Both the position numbers and the translations under genes were made by a program. Source: Chitinophagaceae bacterium (GTDB lineage Bacteria > Bacteroidota > Bacteroidia > Chitinophagales > Chitinophagaceae). From it: a stretch of 64,000 nt of DNA. The DNA lies in the NCBI GenBank assembly GCA_016721385.1, contig JADKIE010000011.1, positions 191,851 through 255,850 of the forward strand, written 5' to 3'. The number at the start of each line of letters is the position of its first letter. Positions within the stretch are counted from its first letter, which is position 1. The notes under the pieces are model-generated. The model was not told the origin of the DNA, did not search any database, and saw nothing but the letters and a program-made list of their open reading frames with translations. Below, one piece after another: positions 8,944 to 18,234 of the stretch.

Positions 8944-9938
8944 ACAAATTCTTAATCATACGCTTTTCCTCCATTGGAGATATTGTTTTAACAACACCGG
9001 TTATTCGTTGTTTGCGAAAGCAATTGCCGGATGCCGAAATCCATTTTTTAACAAAGCAAGTTTTCAGAGAAATTGTTGCAAGTAACCCATACATCAATAA
9101 AGTACATACACTTGGCGATAGTTACGAATTAATGCTACATGAGTTAATGGTAGAGGAATATGATTACATAATCGATTTGCATCATAACCTGAGAACACTC
9201 AGAGTAAAAAAATATCTTAAAAAAGCAAAATCTTTTTCATTTAATAAATTAAATATTGAAAAATTTATTTACACTAATCTTAAAATAAATATGCTGCCTA
9301 AAAAGCATATTGTAGATAGAAACTTAGCAACTGTAAGTTCCTTTAGTGTTAAGGATGACGGACTGGGTTTAGATTATTTTATTCCTGAAAGAGATAAAGT
9401 TAAAAAAGATGATATACCCACATCGCATCAATTAGGATTTATTGGCATTGTAATTGGAGCTGCTTTAGCCACCAAAAAAATGCCTTTGCAAAAATTGGTT
9501 GATTTATGTGCAGCTATTAATCATCCTATAATATTGCTTGGCGGTAAAGAGGATTACGAAGCTGGTAAAGCTATTGCTAAACAAGATGAAATTAAAATTT
9601 ACAATGCCTGTGGCAAATTTAATTTAAACGAAAGCGCCGATTTGGTTAGTAAAGCTAAACTTATAGTTACACATGATACTGGCCTTATGCATATTGCTGC
9701 TGCTTTTCAAAAACCTATTATTTCGGTATGGGGAAATACCGTTACCGATTTTGGTATGTATCCATATTATGGAAAGAAGAACATACAAAATTTTGATGTG
9801 ATAGAAATTAATAAACTGTGGTGCCGCCCATGCAGTAAAATTGGCTATGATAAATGCCCCAAAGGCCATTTTAAATGTATGCAGCAAATTGATGTTAACG
9901 AAATCGTAAAATTGGTAAAATCTTATCTTAATAAATAA
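8937..9938 (+). CDS. Glycosyltransferase family 9 (heptosyltransferase-like)
   Basis: A 333-residue GT9/LPS heptosyltransferase-family protein. The N-terminal Rossmann domain begins FLIIRFSSIGDIVLTTPVIR, the acceptor-side signature. The C-terminal domain has HDTGLMHIAAAFQKPIISVWG (about 243-265), the nucleotide-sugar binding loop of WaaC/WaaF relatives. Such enzymes add heptose or another sugar to the LPS core at the cytoplasmic face of the inner membrane. The start is GTG at 8937; no ATG is available upstream in frame and the conserved strand begins five residues later. The acidic-cluster Cys residues near the end (WCRPCSKIGYDKCPKGHFKC) are often seen in Bacteroidota members. Frame intact; donor and acceptor unknown. 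Confidence 0.9.
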   Translation: MANKFLIIRFSSIGDIVLTTPVIRCLRKQLPDAEIHFLTKQVFREIVASNPYINKVHTLGDSYELMLHELMVEEYDYIIDLHHNLRTLRVKKYLKKAKSFSFNKLNIEKFIYTNLKINMLPKKHIVDRNLATVSSFSVKDDGLGLDYFIPERDKVKKDDIPTSHQLGFIGIVIGAALATKKMPLQKLVDLCAAINHPIILLGGKEDYEAGKAIAKQDEIKIYNACGKFNLNESADLVSKAKLIVTHDTGLMHIAAAFQKPIISVWGNTVTDFGMYPYYGKKNIQNFDVIEINKLWCRPCSKIGYDKCPKGHFKCMQQIDVNEIVKLVKSYLNK

Positions 9939-9980
9939 TATTTGCTGTGAATTTTAGTTTTATCTGAATCAAATATTTGT

Positions 9981-10559
9981 ATGCGCTATTTCTTTTCTTT
10001 TTTTATAATCTTATTATCTGCACATGCTTCTGCACAAGTAAAAGTGCTGATTAATTTTTTGCAACCTAAAACGCCTGCCTCAAGTGATACTATCTATTTT
10101 AACCCATCTCGAAAATTAGTATGGAACGATTTTAAAGGAACCCCTGAACCCAACCATATTGCGCTGGCAATAACCTCATCCGGATTAGGTTATTCTGCAG
10201 CCATGAAATCAACAAATGGAGCAGGAACTATAACCATAAATGTATTTTGTTATTTTGATAAAGAAAAATCATGGGTAAAAGTTGGTAAACAATCCGATTA
10301 TGCATTAACGCATGAGCAACATCATTTTGATGTTAGCTACCTGGCAACAAATTTGTTTGTTACTAAACTAAAGGCTGCAAAATTTACGTTAAGTAATTAT
10401 GCGTTGTTGCTGCAGAAAATTTATACAGAAGCACTGCAAAATTTAGAAAGCATGCAAAACGCCTATGATGGCGAAACAAAAAATGGCCAGCTTAAAAACA
10501 TACAAGCTGTTTGGAATAAAAAGATTGATGATTCTTTAAAAGCAATTGTTACACATTAA
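9981..10559 (+). CDS. DUF922-type secreted protein with HExxH motif
   Basis: A 192-residue protein with a cleavable signal peptide (about 1-18, ending ASAQ). The sequence LVWNDFKGTPEP and LTHEQHHFDVSYLA (about 106-119) fit DUF922, a family suspected to be zinc-dependent proteases because of the HExxH pattern (here H-E-Q-H-H). No catalytic activity has been read directly from the sequence. It probably acts in the periplasm. Its stop overlaps the stop of the convergent NRAMP gene by 11 bases. Confidence 0.78.
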   Translation: MRYFFSFFIILLSAHASAQVKVLINFLQPKTPASSDTIYFNPSRKLVWNDFKGTPEPNHIALAITSSGLGYSAAMKSTNGAGTITINVFCYFDKEKSWVKVGKQSDYALTHEQHHFDVSYLATNLFVTKLKAAKFTLSNYALLLQKIYTEALQNLESMQNAYDGETKNGQLKNIQAVWNKKIDDSLKAIVTH

Positions 10560-12422
10560 CTACCAATACAGGAATTTTTAATTCGTGCCTTACCGTATTT
10601 ACGGTTTCTCCATAAATAAAATCTTTTAATCCTGTGTGCCCGTGTGCACCTACTACCAGCATGTCAGCATCTACACCTTTTACCAAACGAACTATTTCTT
10701 TTGCCCGGTTTCGGTAACCTAAAAACCCTTCTGCAATATAGTTTTGTACCTGAAGCTGAGCTACATAATAATCTAATCTTTCTTTATCTTTCTTTGTTTC
10801 ATAGTCATCAGTTTCTTTCCCTAAAAAAGCTTGGCAGATGCACTTTCCACTACATGAATCAGGAAAAAATGAGTTTCTTTATTTCCTTGAGCCAATGCAT
10901 AGGATAATAATTTTTCATCGTTGTCGCTAAAATCTAAGGCTATGGCAATTTTTGTAAACGAAGGAATGGTAAGTTTTAATTCCTTGCTAATATCGCCATG
11001 AATTTTTATGGAAGATAATTTGGTGCTTTTCTTTATCATTGGATGAACAAGTATGTAGACTAATAAAATGAAACAAAAGGTGGCGGATAATATAAGCAAT
11101 AACTTTGGAACCAGGTTATTTCCTTCAAAAACCGGCACCGATTTTTCGTATAATAATTTCATGTTTAAATAAACTAATATAGAGGCAATTAGCCAGCCGG
11201 CTATTTTTGCCTGGAGTGTAATAGCAAATTTTCCCATAGTGGCCTTGTTGCTTACAAAATGAATTAAGGGAATAACGGCAAAGCCTAATTGTAAACTTAA
11301 AATTACCTGACTAAAAGTGAGCAAATCGGTAACCCGGTTTTCGCCATAAATAAGTATAACTATAAGTGCAGGCACAATGGCTATTAATCTTGTAATTAAC
11401 CTTCTTAAAATGGGATTAATGCGTAAACTTAAATAACCCTCCATAATAATTTGACCGGCCAACGTACCTGTAACCGTGCTGCTTTGCCCTGCTGCTATGA
11501 GTGCCACCGCAAAAAGTATTGGTGCTAAATTACCTAAGAAAGAGGGGAGTAATTTATGTGCTTCTTGTATTTCGCCAATATGAGAATTACCTGTTTTAAA
11601 AAACACCGTTGCAGCTAAAATTAAAATTGCTGCATTTACAAAAAAAGCAACATTAAGTGCAACGGTTGTATCTATTCTGTTGTATTTTATAGCCTGTTTT
11701 ATACCTGCATCTGTTTTGTCTATTTTTCGGGTTTGTACTAATGCCGAGTGCAGGTATAGATTATGCGGCATTACCGTAGCACCAATAATACCAATACCTA
11801 TCAGTAACGATTCTCCCGTTAATTTTGATGGAATAAAACCTTTAGCAACCTCTGCTAAATTTGGTTGAGCAAAAATTATTTCTATTAAAAAACAAATAGC
11901 CACAATGCCAACTAAGGTTATAATAAAGGCTTCCATTTTACGCATACCTAATTTTTGCAGATAAAGCAGTAAAAATGTGTCTAAAACGGTAATACCTACT
12001 CCCCATGCCAGCGGTAAACCAAATAGTAATTGTATGCCTATTGCCATGCCCAGCACCTCGGCCAAATCGCAGGCGGCTATGGCTATCTCCGCTAAAAAAT
12101 ATAAAGCAAAATTTACCAATTTAGGGTAAGCTTCTCTGTTAGCTTGCGCTAAATCTCTACCTCTTACAATGCCCAATCTTGCCGAAAATCCTTGTAATAG
12201 CAAAGCCATTAAATTGCTCATTAGTAAAATCCAAATAAGCTGATAGCCAAATTTACTTCCGCCCTGTAAATCGGTAGCCCAATTTCCGGGGTCCATGTAG
12301 CCAACACTTATCAAATATGCTGGCCCTAAAAAAGAAAAAATTCTTCGCCAGCCTACTCTTTTTTTAGTAGTGTCAATGCTTTCATGTACTTCGCTAAGCG
12401 AAGCTTCGGGGTTTTTAATCAT
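10549..12422 (-). CDS. mntH: NRAMP divalent-metal transporter fused to a universal stress protein domain (frameshifted)
   Basis: An NRAMP-family transporter with TM1 motif GYMDPGNWATD (Asp about residue 44) and TM6 motif MPHNLYLHS (about residue 220), which together bind Mn2+/Fe2+ in this family. About 11 TM helices end near residue 450. A cytoplasmic extension then begins TKIAIALDFSDNDEKLLSYAL, a universal stress protein (USP) domain. One base is lost near 10830. In the restored frame the USP domain finishes with GAHGHTGLKDFIYG and KIPVLVV, the nucleotide-binding end of USPs, stopping at 10549. The start at 12422 is preferred over 12455, because the upstream residues belong to the overlapping regulator; the two genes share ATGATTAA. 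NRAMP-USP fusions recur in Bacteroidota. It likely imports manganese or iron under control of the adjoining DtxR protein. Confidence 0.9.
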
Positions 12423-13074
12423 AATAAACAAAAATATTTTTGGCAACTTGCTCACTTAAAATGCAAGTAGCATTTTTTAAAACTTTTATTTCTATAGAGC
12501 CATCAAAGGCAAAATGTTTAAGGCTTTGCAATGTGCTACCAATGCCAATTTTATGATGTTTAAGCATTTCCAGCATTTCAGGCGACTGGTTACTAACGGA
12601 GCTTACAACTGCTTTTTTATTTAATGGTAATTGTAAAACATTATATTGTTTTATTGCCGGTATTTTACCAAAACTGTCAGGTATGGGATCGCCGTGAGGA
12701 TCAAATGAAGGATTGCCTAAAAAATCATCTAATCGTTGTATCAATTCATCGCTGCTAATATGTTCTAATTCTTCTGCAATGGCATGTACTTTTTCCCATT
12801 CAAAACCAAGCTTTACCGATAAAAAATATTCCCAAAGCCTGTGCTTTCTAATTACGTTAAGGGCAGTTTTTTTGCCCATTTCGGTTAGCTTAAAACCTTT
12901 GTATTTTTCGTACTGAAGTAGCTTTTTAGCCTTCAACTTTTTAAGCATATCAGTAACCGATGCAGCTTTGGTTTGCATTTCGGCTGCCAAGGAATTTGTG
13001 TTTACCAACCCTTTTTTTTGTTGCAGATGGTATATCCATTTAATATGGTTTTCTTCGCTTATTGAAAAATTCAT
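12415..13074 (-). CDS. DtxR/MntR-family metal-dependent transcriptional regulator
   Basis: A 219-residue protein. Residues 1-65 form the winged helix with the DtxR opening SISEENHIKWIYHLQ and recognition region KAASVTDMLKKLKAKKLL. The dimerisation and metal-binding part (about 75-140) contains HRLWEYFL, HAIAEELEHISSDEL and GNPSFDPHGDPIP, which supply His/Glu/Asp ligands in DtxR and MntR. The C-terminal part (about 150-219) is the FeoA/SH3-like domain. It should repress metal uptake when Mn2+ or Fe2+ is plentiful. It is translationally coupled to the NRAMP gene (8-base overlap), and a palindrome lies 16 bases upstream of its start. Full length and intact. Confidence 0.92.
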   Translation of the reverse strand: MNFSISEENHIKWIYHLQQKKGLVNTNSLAAEMQTKAASVTDMLKKLKAKKLLQYEKYKGFKLTEMGKKTALNVIRKHRLWEYFLSVKLGFEWEKVHAIAEELEHISSDELIQRLDDFLGNPSFDPHGDPIPDSFGKIPAIKQYNVLQLPLNKKAVVSSVSNQSPEMLEMLKHHKIGIGSTLQSLKHFAFDGSIEIKVLKNATCILSEQVAKNIFVYYD

Positions 13075-13090
13075 AATGTCTAAAAATAAA

Positions 13091-13106
13091 TTTAGACAAA
13101 TCTAAA
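13091..13106. promoter_or_regulatory. Candidate DtxR/MntR operator
   Basis: A perfect inverted repeat TTTAGA-CAAA-TCTAAA lies 16 bases upstream of the regulator start at 13074 and 98 bases from the divergent Rid gene. Its 6-4-6 form resembles the AT-rich palindromes bound by MntR/DtxR proteins. Binding is inferred from position and symmetry. Confidence 0.55.
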
Positions 13107-13204
13107 AATATTTACTCGTATAAACAAGTAAATTAAAAAAGAGGTTTGTGGTAGAATGGATTTTCATCTAATCCGGTTAAATTCGTGTAAACAAAAAGTA
13201 AGAA

Positions 13205-13582
13205 ATGCAAAAGGTAGGTTCAGGTTCTCCGTGGGAAGATGTAATAGGTTACAGCAGAGCTGTACGGGTTGGTAATATTATTGAAGTAGCGGGCACCACC
13301 GCTATGGATGGCGACATATTGGTGGGCAAAGGAGATATTTATGCTCAATCTGTTTTCATATTTAAAAAAATTGAAAAGGCCTTGCAGGCAACAGGAGCAA
13401 CAATGCAAGATGTTGTACGAACCCGTATGTATGTAACGGATATTAGCTTGTGGGAACAGGCAGGCAAGGCACATGGCGAATTTTTTAAAGATATAAAGCC
13501 AGTAGCTACCATGGTAGAAGTAAGTAAATTAATTAGCCCCGATTTACTCATAGAAATTGAAATAACGGCAATAATTTCGTAA
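13205..13582 (+). CDS. RidA/YjgF/UK114 superfamily protein, non-canonical
   Basis: A 125-residue single-domain Rid protein with VGNIIEVAGTTAMDG and VVRTRMYVTDI, the conserved strands of the trimeric chorismate-mutase-like fold. In true RidA a conserved Arg in P-A-R-S-x-V-E-V salt-bridges the substrate of imine deamination. Here the matching segment is PVATMVEV, with Ala in the Arg position. This places it outside the RidA deaminase subgroup, among the uncharacterised Rid subfamilies that lack the Arg. Its frame is intact. It is divergent from the DtxR gene and 103 bases upstream of the glucan phosphorylase-like gene. Confidence 0.88.
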   Translation: MQKVGSGSPWEDVIGYSRAVRVGNIIEVAGTTAMDGDILVGKGDIYAQSVFIFKKIEKALQATGATMQDVVRTRMYVTDISLWEQAGKAHGEFFKDIKPVATMVEVSKLISPDLLIEIEITAIIS

Positions 13583-13596
13583 TAAATGTTGATTAT

Positions 13597-13615
13597 TTGT
13601 GTATTAATTACACAA
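13597..13615. promoter_or_regulatory. Inverted repeat upstream of the glucan phosphorylase-like gene
   Basis: TTGTGTA-TTAAT-TACACAA is a perfect 7-bp inverted repeat between the Rid gene and 13685. It lacks a T run, so an operator is more likely than a terminator. No regulator can be assigned. Confidence 0.35.
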
Positions 13616-13684
13616 TCATTGAAAAGATAGCATTTTTACTGAAAATTCCATTTATATTGCGCCCTCAACAAAGAAAAATGAACA

Positions 13685-15337
13685 ATGAGTTTTAGAGATT
13701 TTGCAGTGCCGTATGCTATTGATGCCAAATACACTAAAAAAGTAGCTTACTTTTCAATGGAATTTGCCGTGCACCAACCACTAAAAATTTATAGCGGAGG
13801 ATTGGGGTATTTAAGTGGGTCGCATTTACGCAGTGCGTATAGTTTGCGCCAAAATTTAATAGGTATTGGTATTCTTTGGAAATATGGTTACTACGATCAG
13901 GCCCGAAATCAAGATCAAACATTACAGGTACAATGGAACGAAAAAATTTATAATTTTTTAGAAGATACAGGCATTAAATTTCAGGTAGATATTCATGGCC
14001 ACCCGGTTTGGGTAAAAGCCTTTTATTTAAATCCGGAAACGTTTAAAAGTGCTCCGTTATTTTTATTAAGTACCGATTTGCCGGAAAACGATTATGTATC
14101 GCAAACAATTACACATCGTTTATACGAAGCAAATGTTGCCACCAAAGTAGCTCAACTTATTTTATTGGGTGTTCGCGGAGCAAAGTTGACTGATGAACTG
14201 AATTTTAATCCTGCATTATATCATTTAAATGAAGCGCATGCTGTAAGTTCTGCCTTTTATTTATACAACAAATTAGGTAGTGTTGATGCAGTTAAACAAA
14301 AATTGGTTTTTACTACACATACACCCGAAGAAGCAGGAAACGAAAAACATGATATTTTTCTTTGCGAAAAAATGAGTTATTTCTGTGGATTGAGTTTGGA
14401 TGAAGTGCGAAAAATTACCGGCCTGGAAGGCGATTTGTTTAATCATTCACTTGCTGCACTTCGGTTTGCAAAACTGGCTAATGGGGTAAGCCAGTTACAT
14501 GGAGAAGTTAGCAGGCAAATGTGGAAAAAATACGAAGGCATTTGTGAAATAAAAGCTATAACGAATGCTCAAAACTGGAACTATTGGGCCGATAAGCAAT
14601 TGTATCATTACATGGAAAGTAAAAACGATATTTCGTTTGATGATAGAAAAACATATTTAAAGAAAAGAGCGTTTGAAATTGTTGCCGACCAAACAGGTAA
14701 GTTAATGAACAAAGATGTATTTACCATTGTATGGGCAAGGCGTTTTGCAGGCTACAAACGTGCCGATTTATTAACAAGAGATGAAGCACGTTTTGAAAAA
14801 TTAGTTACCAATACAAAATATCCGGTACAAGTTATTTGGGCTGGCAAGCCATATCCGGTAGATTATCCGGCGATAAGTGAATTTAATAACTTGGTTCATC
14901 TAAGTAAAAAGTACGATAACGTTGCAGTATGTATTGGTTACGAGTTGGCATTAAGTAAACGATTAAAACAAGCCAGCGACCTGTGGTTAAATAACCCAAG
15001 AGTACCAAGAGAAGCCAGCGGCACAAGTGGAATGACAGCTGCAATGAATGGAGCCGTAAATTGCAGCACAAACGATGGCTGGATTTGCGAATTTATTAAC
15101 CACGGCAACAACGGATTTGTAGTACCTCCAATTGATTATGAAAATATAAGTGTGCATGAGCAAGATGAATACGATATGAATAAGTTGTAAGAAATTTTAG
15201 AAAAACAAATTTTACAGCTTTATTACGAGAAACACGAAGTGTGGAAACAAATTGTAAAAAATGGTATGAGAGATGTTAGATATCAATTTGATAGTAACAG
15301 AATGGCAGATGAGTATTATGAAATTATGTATAAGTAA
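13685..15337 (+). CDS. Alpha-glucan phosphorylase-like protein (GT35 relative), with in-frame stop
   Basis: Homologous to the short alpha-glucan family phosphorylases of Bacteroidota: KKVAYFSMEFAVH and GGLGYLSGSH at the N-terminus, FTTHTPEEAGNEKHD in the middle, VWARRFAGYKRADLL and PREASGTSGMTAAMNG in the C-terminal Rossmann domain. An in-frame TAA at 15188-15190 interrupts the frame. Translation beyond it continues without a shift as EILEKQILQLYYEKHEVW and on to 15337, giving 550 codons, the usual length. A Tyr codon at that position would restore the family sequence. The GTSGM segment is followed by Thr where GT35 phosphorylases carry the pyridoxal-phosphate Lys (GTxxMK). Phosphorolysis of glycogen is therefore uncertain; glucan transfer from another donor is a real alternative. 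Confidence 0.85.
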
Positions 15338-15359
15338 TAATTGGATACGATTTTTATTT

Positions 15360-15390
15360 AAAAGGTGCTTTTTTTGCACCTTTTTCTTTT
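15360..15390 (+). terminator. Rho-independent terminator
   Basis: Stem AAAGGTGC / GCACCTTT (15361-15368 and 15376-15383) with a T loop and trailing T-rich tract, 23 bases after the restored stop of the phosphorylase-like gene. Confidence 0.8.
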
Positions 15391-15501
15391 ACCACCGGCA
15401 TTGTTTTTTATACCAACCTTAATACATACTTTACCACTCCTCCCCAATTTATTTTAGCAAGAGTCTAAAACATACAATCTTTGTGTGGTAATTTATTTAC
15501 A

Positions 15502-15603
15502 ATGAAACGCTTAACTGCTTTTATAGCACTTTTTTTATGTGCTTTTATACTTTCTAATTTTAATACTTCTCCACCAGGTTTATTGGGCGGTGCTTTGAAG
15601 TAA
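15502..15603 (+). CDS. Possible 33-residue hydrophobic peptide
   Basis: An ATG-initiated frame whose first 19 residues (MKRLTAFIALFLCAFILSN) look like a signal peptide or membrane anchor, ending NTSPPGLLGGALK. An AATCTTTG sequence at 15477-15484 is one mismatch from the -7 consensus. There is no recognisable family. It may be a real short membrane peptide or a chance frame in the 454-base gap between the phosphorylase-like gene and the flotillin gene. Confidence 0.3.
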   Translation: MKRLTAFIALFLCAFILSNFNTSPPGLLGGALK

Positions 15604-15628
15604 ATCTGCTATTAATTTACAACAAAAC

Positions 15629-15698
15629 ATAAGCAAAGTTTAGTAAAGCTTTGCAGTACAAGAGTGCGACGCCCATGCAGCTTAGTTCCTGTACAAAA
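15629..15698 (+). repeat. Interspersed intergenic element, copy A
   Basis: Core GTACAAGAGTGCGACGCC at 15656-15673, then CATG, ending at GTACAAAA (15691-15698). The same 18-base core occurs in the opposite orientation at 22836-22853. A 6-bp inverted repeat (GCAAAG...CTTTGC) lies just before it. It occupies the non-coding gap 15604-15791; I see no gene there. Confidence 0.55.
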
Positions 15699-15791
15699 GG
15701 CTAGCCCACAAAATACTATACCCAATTAATTAACAATTGATTTTGTTATAAAACATTTTTTTATTTTCATTAAACATAAAACCCTACAAAC

Positions 15792-17704
15792 ATGGAATCG
15801 CATGAATTAATCAAATGGGGATTGATTATTGGTATCCCTTTATTAGTATTTATTTTTTACAAATTTATTTTAAGAGTCTTTTTTGGGTTGGTAATAGTGC
15901 CCGAAGACAGAATTGGATTGGTTACTAAAAAGTTTGTGCTTTTTGGTAAGCAAGAGTTGCCCGAAGGTAGAATTATTGCTACCGAAGGCGAGGCAGGATT
16001 TCAAGCTCAAACTTTACCTCCGGGAGTTTACTTCTGGAAATGGATTTGGCAATACGAAATTACTTTTCAATCTTTTACCGTAATACCAACAGGGCAAATT
16101 GGTTTGGTATTGGCAAAAGATGGTATGGAGTTGGAAACAGGACGTATCCTTGCCCGTAAGGTAGAGAGCGACTCTTTTCAAGATGCAGAATCTTTTTTAA
16201 AAAGTGGTGGACGTAAAGGTCGTCAAACAGCCATTATCGCACCGGGTAGTTATCGTATCAACACATTTTTATTTAATGTAGAGTTAACAGAAATGGCTAC
16301 CATACCGGATAATGCTGTAGGTATTGTAACAACCTTAGAAGGTAAACCACTTGGCGAAGGGCAAATTGCAGGCCGCATTATTGACGGACATAGTAAATTT
16401 CAGGATGTAGATATGTTTTTGGCCAACGATGGGTTTAAAGGCTTGCAGGAGCAAGTTATACTTGCAGGTTCATATTTCTTAAATCCCTGGTTTGCCAAAT
16501 TAGAAATGGTAAAGATGACTGAAATACCCATTGGCCATGTAGGTGTTGTAATTAGCTATGTTGGCGAAGAAGGGGTGGATTTAAGTGGTGTTGAATTTAA
16601 ACATGGTAACATAGTTAGTAAAGGGCAAAAAGGCGTTTGGGCCGAACCGTTAGGTCCGGGTAAATACCCAATTAACCCTTTTATTATGAAGGTAGAATTA
16701 GTGCCTACTACTAACCTTGTATTAAATTGGGCTAATGCCCGTAGCGAAAGCCATCAATTAGATAAAAATTTATCTACTATTACAGTTCGTAGTAAAGATG
16801 GTTTCCCTTTTAATTTAGATGTATCACAAATTATACATATACCTACAACCGAGGCACCAAAAGTAATTGCACGATTTGGTAATATGAATAATTTAGTAAG
16901 CCAGGTGCTGGAACCTACCATTGGAAACTACTTTCGTAACAGTGCACAAGACAGCGATGTAATTGCGTTTCTTGGAACTCGTAAAGAAAGGCAGGCATCT
17001 GCAAAAGAACATATCGGTGAAGTACTGGATCAATACAATGTGTTTGGTGTAGATACGCTGATAGGCGATATTGTGCCACCAGAAAGTTTGATGAAAACAT
17101 TAACCGATCGTAAAATTGCTGAGGAGCAGAAAATAACATACGAAACAGAAAAGAAGGCACAGGAAACAAGGCAGAGTTTGGAAAAAGAAACGGCAATTGC
17201 CGAAATACAAAAAGAAATTGTAAAAGCTGATCAGGGTGTGTTAATTGCCGAAAGAGTTGCCGACGCATCTGTTAAAAAAGCTACGGGTGAAGCCAACAGT
17301 GTTCGTTTACAATCTACCGCCGAGGCAGACAGGTTGAAGCTTTTAGCAAATGGTGACGCCGAAAGAATTAGAGTATTGGCAAAAGCAAATGCCGAGCAAA
17401 TTGAATTGTTGGCCAAAGCCGATGCGGAAAAAATATCTTTAACCGGTAATGCAGAGGCTGAGAAGATTTTGGCAATTGGTAAATCCAATGCCGAGTCGTA
17501 TAAGTTATCTGTAGAAGCTATGGGAGGTAATAATTTTACACAACTAAAAGTGATGGAAAGCATTGCTAACCAGAATGTAAAAATTATGCCGGATGTATTG
17601 ATCAATGGTGGAAATGATAATACCAATGGAGGTATAAGCGGATTGCTTGGCTTGCAATTGTTGGACAAATTGCTAAAAAGAAAGAAGAAGATAAGAAAAA
17701 TTAA
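15792..17704 (+). CDS. Flotillin/SPFH-domain protein
   Basis: A protein of about 637 residues. One N-terminal membrane segment (about 9-35, LIIGIPLLVFIFYKFILRVF) anchors it. Band-7/SPFH-like repeats follow (for example PPGVYFWKW, APGSYRINTF, GPGKYPINPF), then the long Ala/Glu/Lys-rich coiled coil typical of flotillins, with repeats of the form AKANAEQIELLAKADAEKI. Flotillins scaffold membrane microdomains. The open frame runs on to 17816 but passes through a strong terminator at 17722. Shifting one base near 17680 gives an ending KKKEEDKKN with stop at 17702-17704, which I take as the real end. The first in-frame Met is at 15792. Confidence 0.88.
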
Positions 17705-17721
17705 ATTTGAAAATAGTGTAT

Positions 17722-17757
17722 GGTTGCCAATTGTATACAATTGGCAACCTTTTTTTA
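17722..17757 (+). terminator. Strong Rho-independent terminator of the flotillin gene
   Basis: A 28-base perfect palindrome (GGTTGCCAATTG at 17722-17733, CAATTGGCAACC at 17738-17749) is followed by seven Ts. It lies inside the apparent C-terminal extension of the flotillin frame, which shows that extension to be an artefact. Confidence 0.9.
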
Positions 17758-17815
17758 TTAAAGCAATAAATATTATTAGCAGCTTTCTCCGTTTCTTTGC
17801 CTTAAATAATTTTTA

Positions 17816-18232
17816 ATGAACCAAATAATAGAAAAGGCCGAAATACGCTGGGCAGATATTGACCCTAACTTTCATGTATTGCATAGCAAGTATTACGACT
17901 ATTGCGCTAATGCCAGAATGAATGTATTACAAAAAAACGGCGTTACAATGCAGGCTATTCAACAATATAACATTGGCCCAATTTTGTTAAGAGAAGAATG
18001 TGTATTTAAAAGAGAATTAAAGTTTGGCGACACAATCGAAATTAAAATTTTTCTAAAATCAACAGACGAAACGTTTACCCGTTGGAGTTTTGTAAATGAA
18101 ATTTGGAAAAACGGCGATACATTGGCAGCCGTAATAACTGTTGATGGTGCCTGGATGGATACAATTAAAAGGAAGTTAGCCACACCACCGGATGCATTTA
18201 AAAAAGCATTTGATGCAATACCTAAAATTTAG
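17816..18232 (+). CDS. Acyl-CoA thioesterase, 4HBT hotdog family
   Basis: A 138-residue hotdog-fold protein of the YbgC/FadM group. It has EIRWADIDPNFHVLHSKYYDY, in which the Asp-x-x-x-His pattern fits the catalytic Asp (here DIDPNFHV) and the Tyr-rich helix follows. It should hydrolyse acyl-CoA or related thioesters in the cytoplasm. The frame is intact, and the MFS transporter gene begins two bases after its stop, so the two are very likely cotranscribed. Substrate chain length cannot be predicted. Confidence 0.88.
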   Translation: MNQIIEKAEIRWADIDPNFHVLHSKYYDYCANARMNVLQKNGVTMQAIQQYNIGPILLREECVFKRELKFGDTIEIKIFLKSTDETFTRWSFVNEIWKNGDTLAAVITVDGAWMDTIKRKLATPPDAFKKAFDAIPKI

Positions 18233-18234
18233 TA

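Noticed and set aside
15188..15190. TAA reassigned to Tyr or another amino acid
   Set aside because: Other intact genes in the window (for example ssb and the Rid gene) end normally at TAA, and no other conserved frame is interrupted by in-frame TAA.
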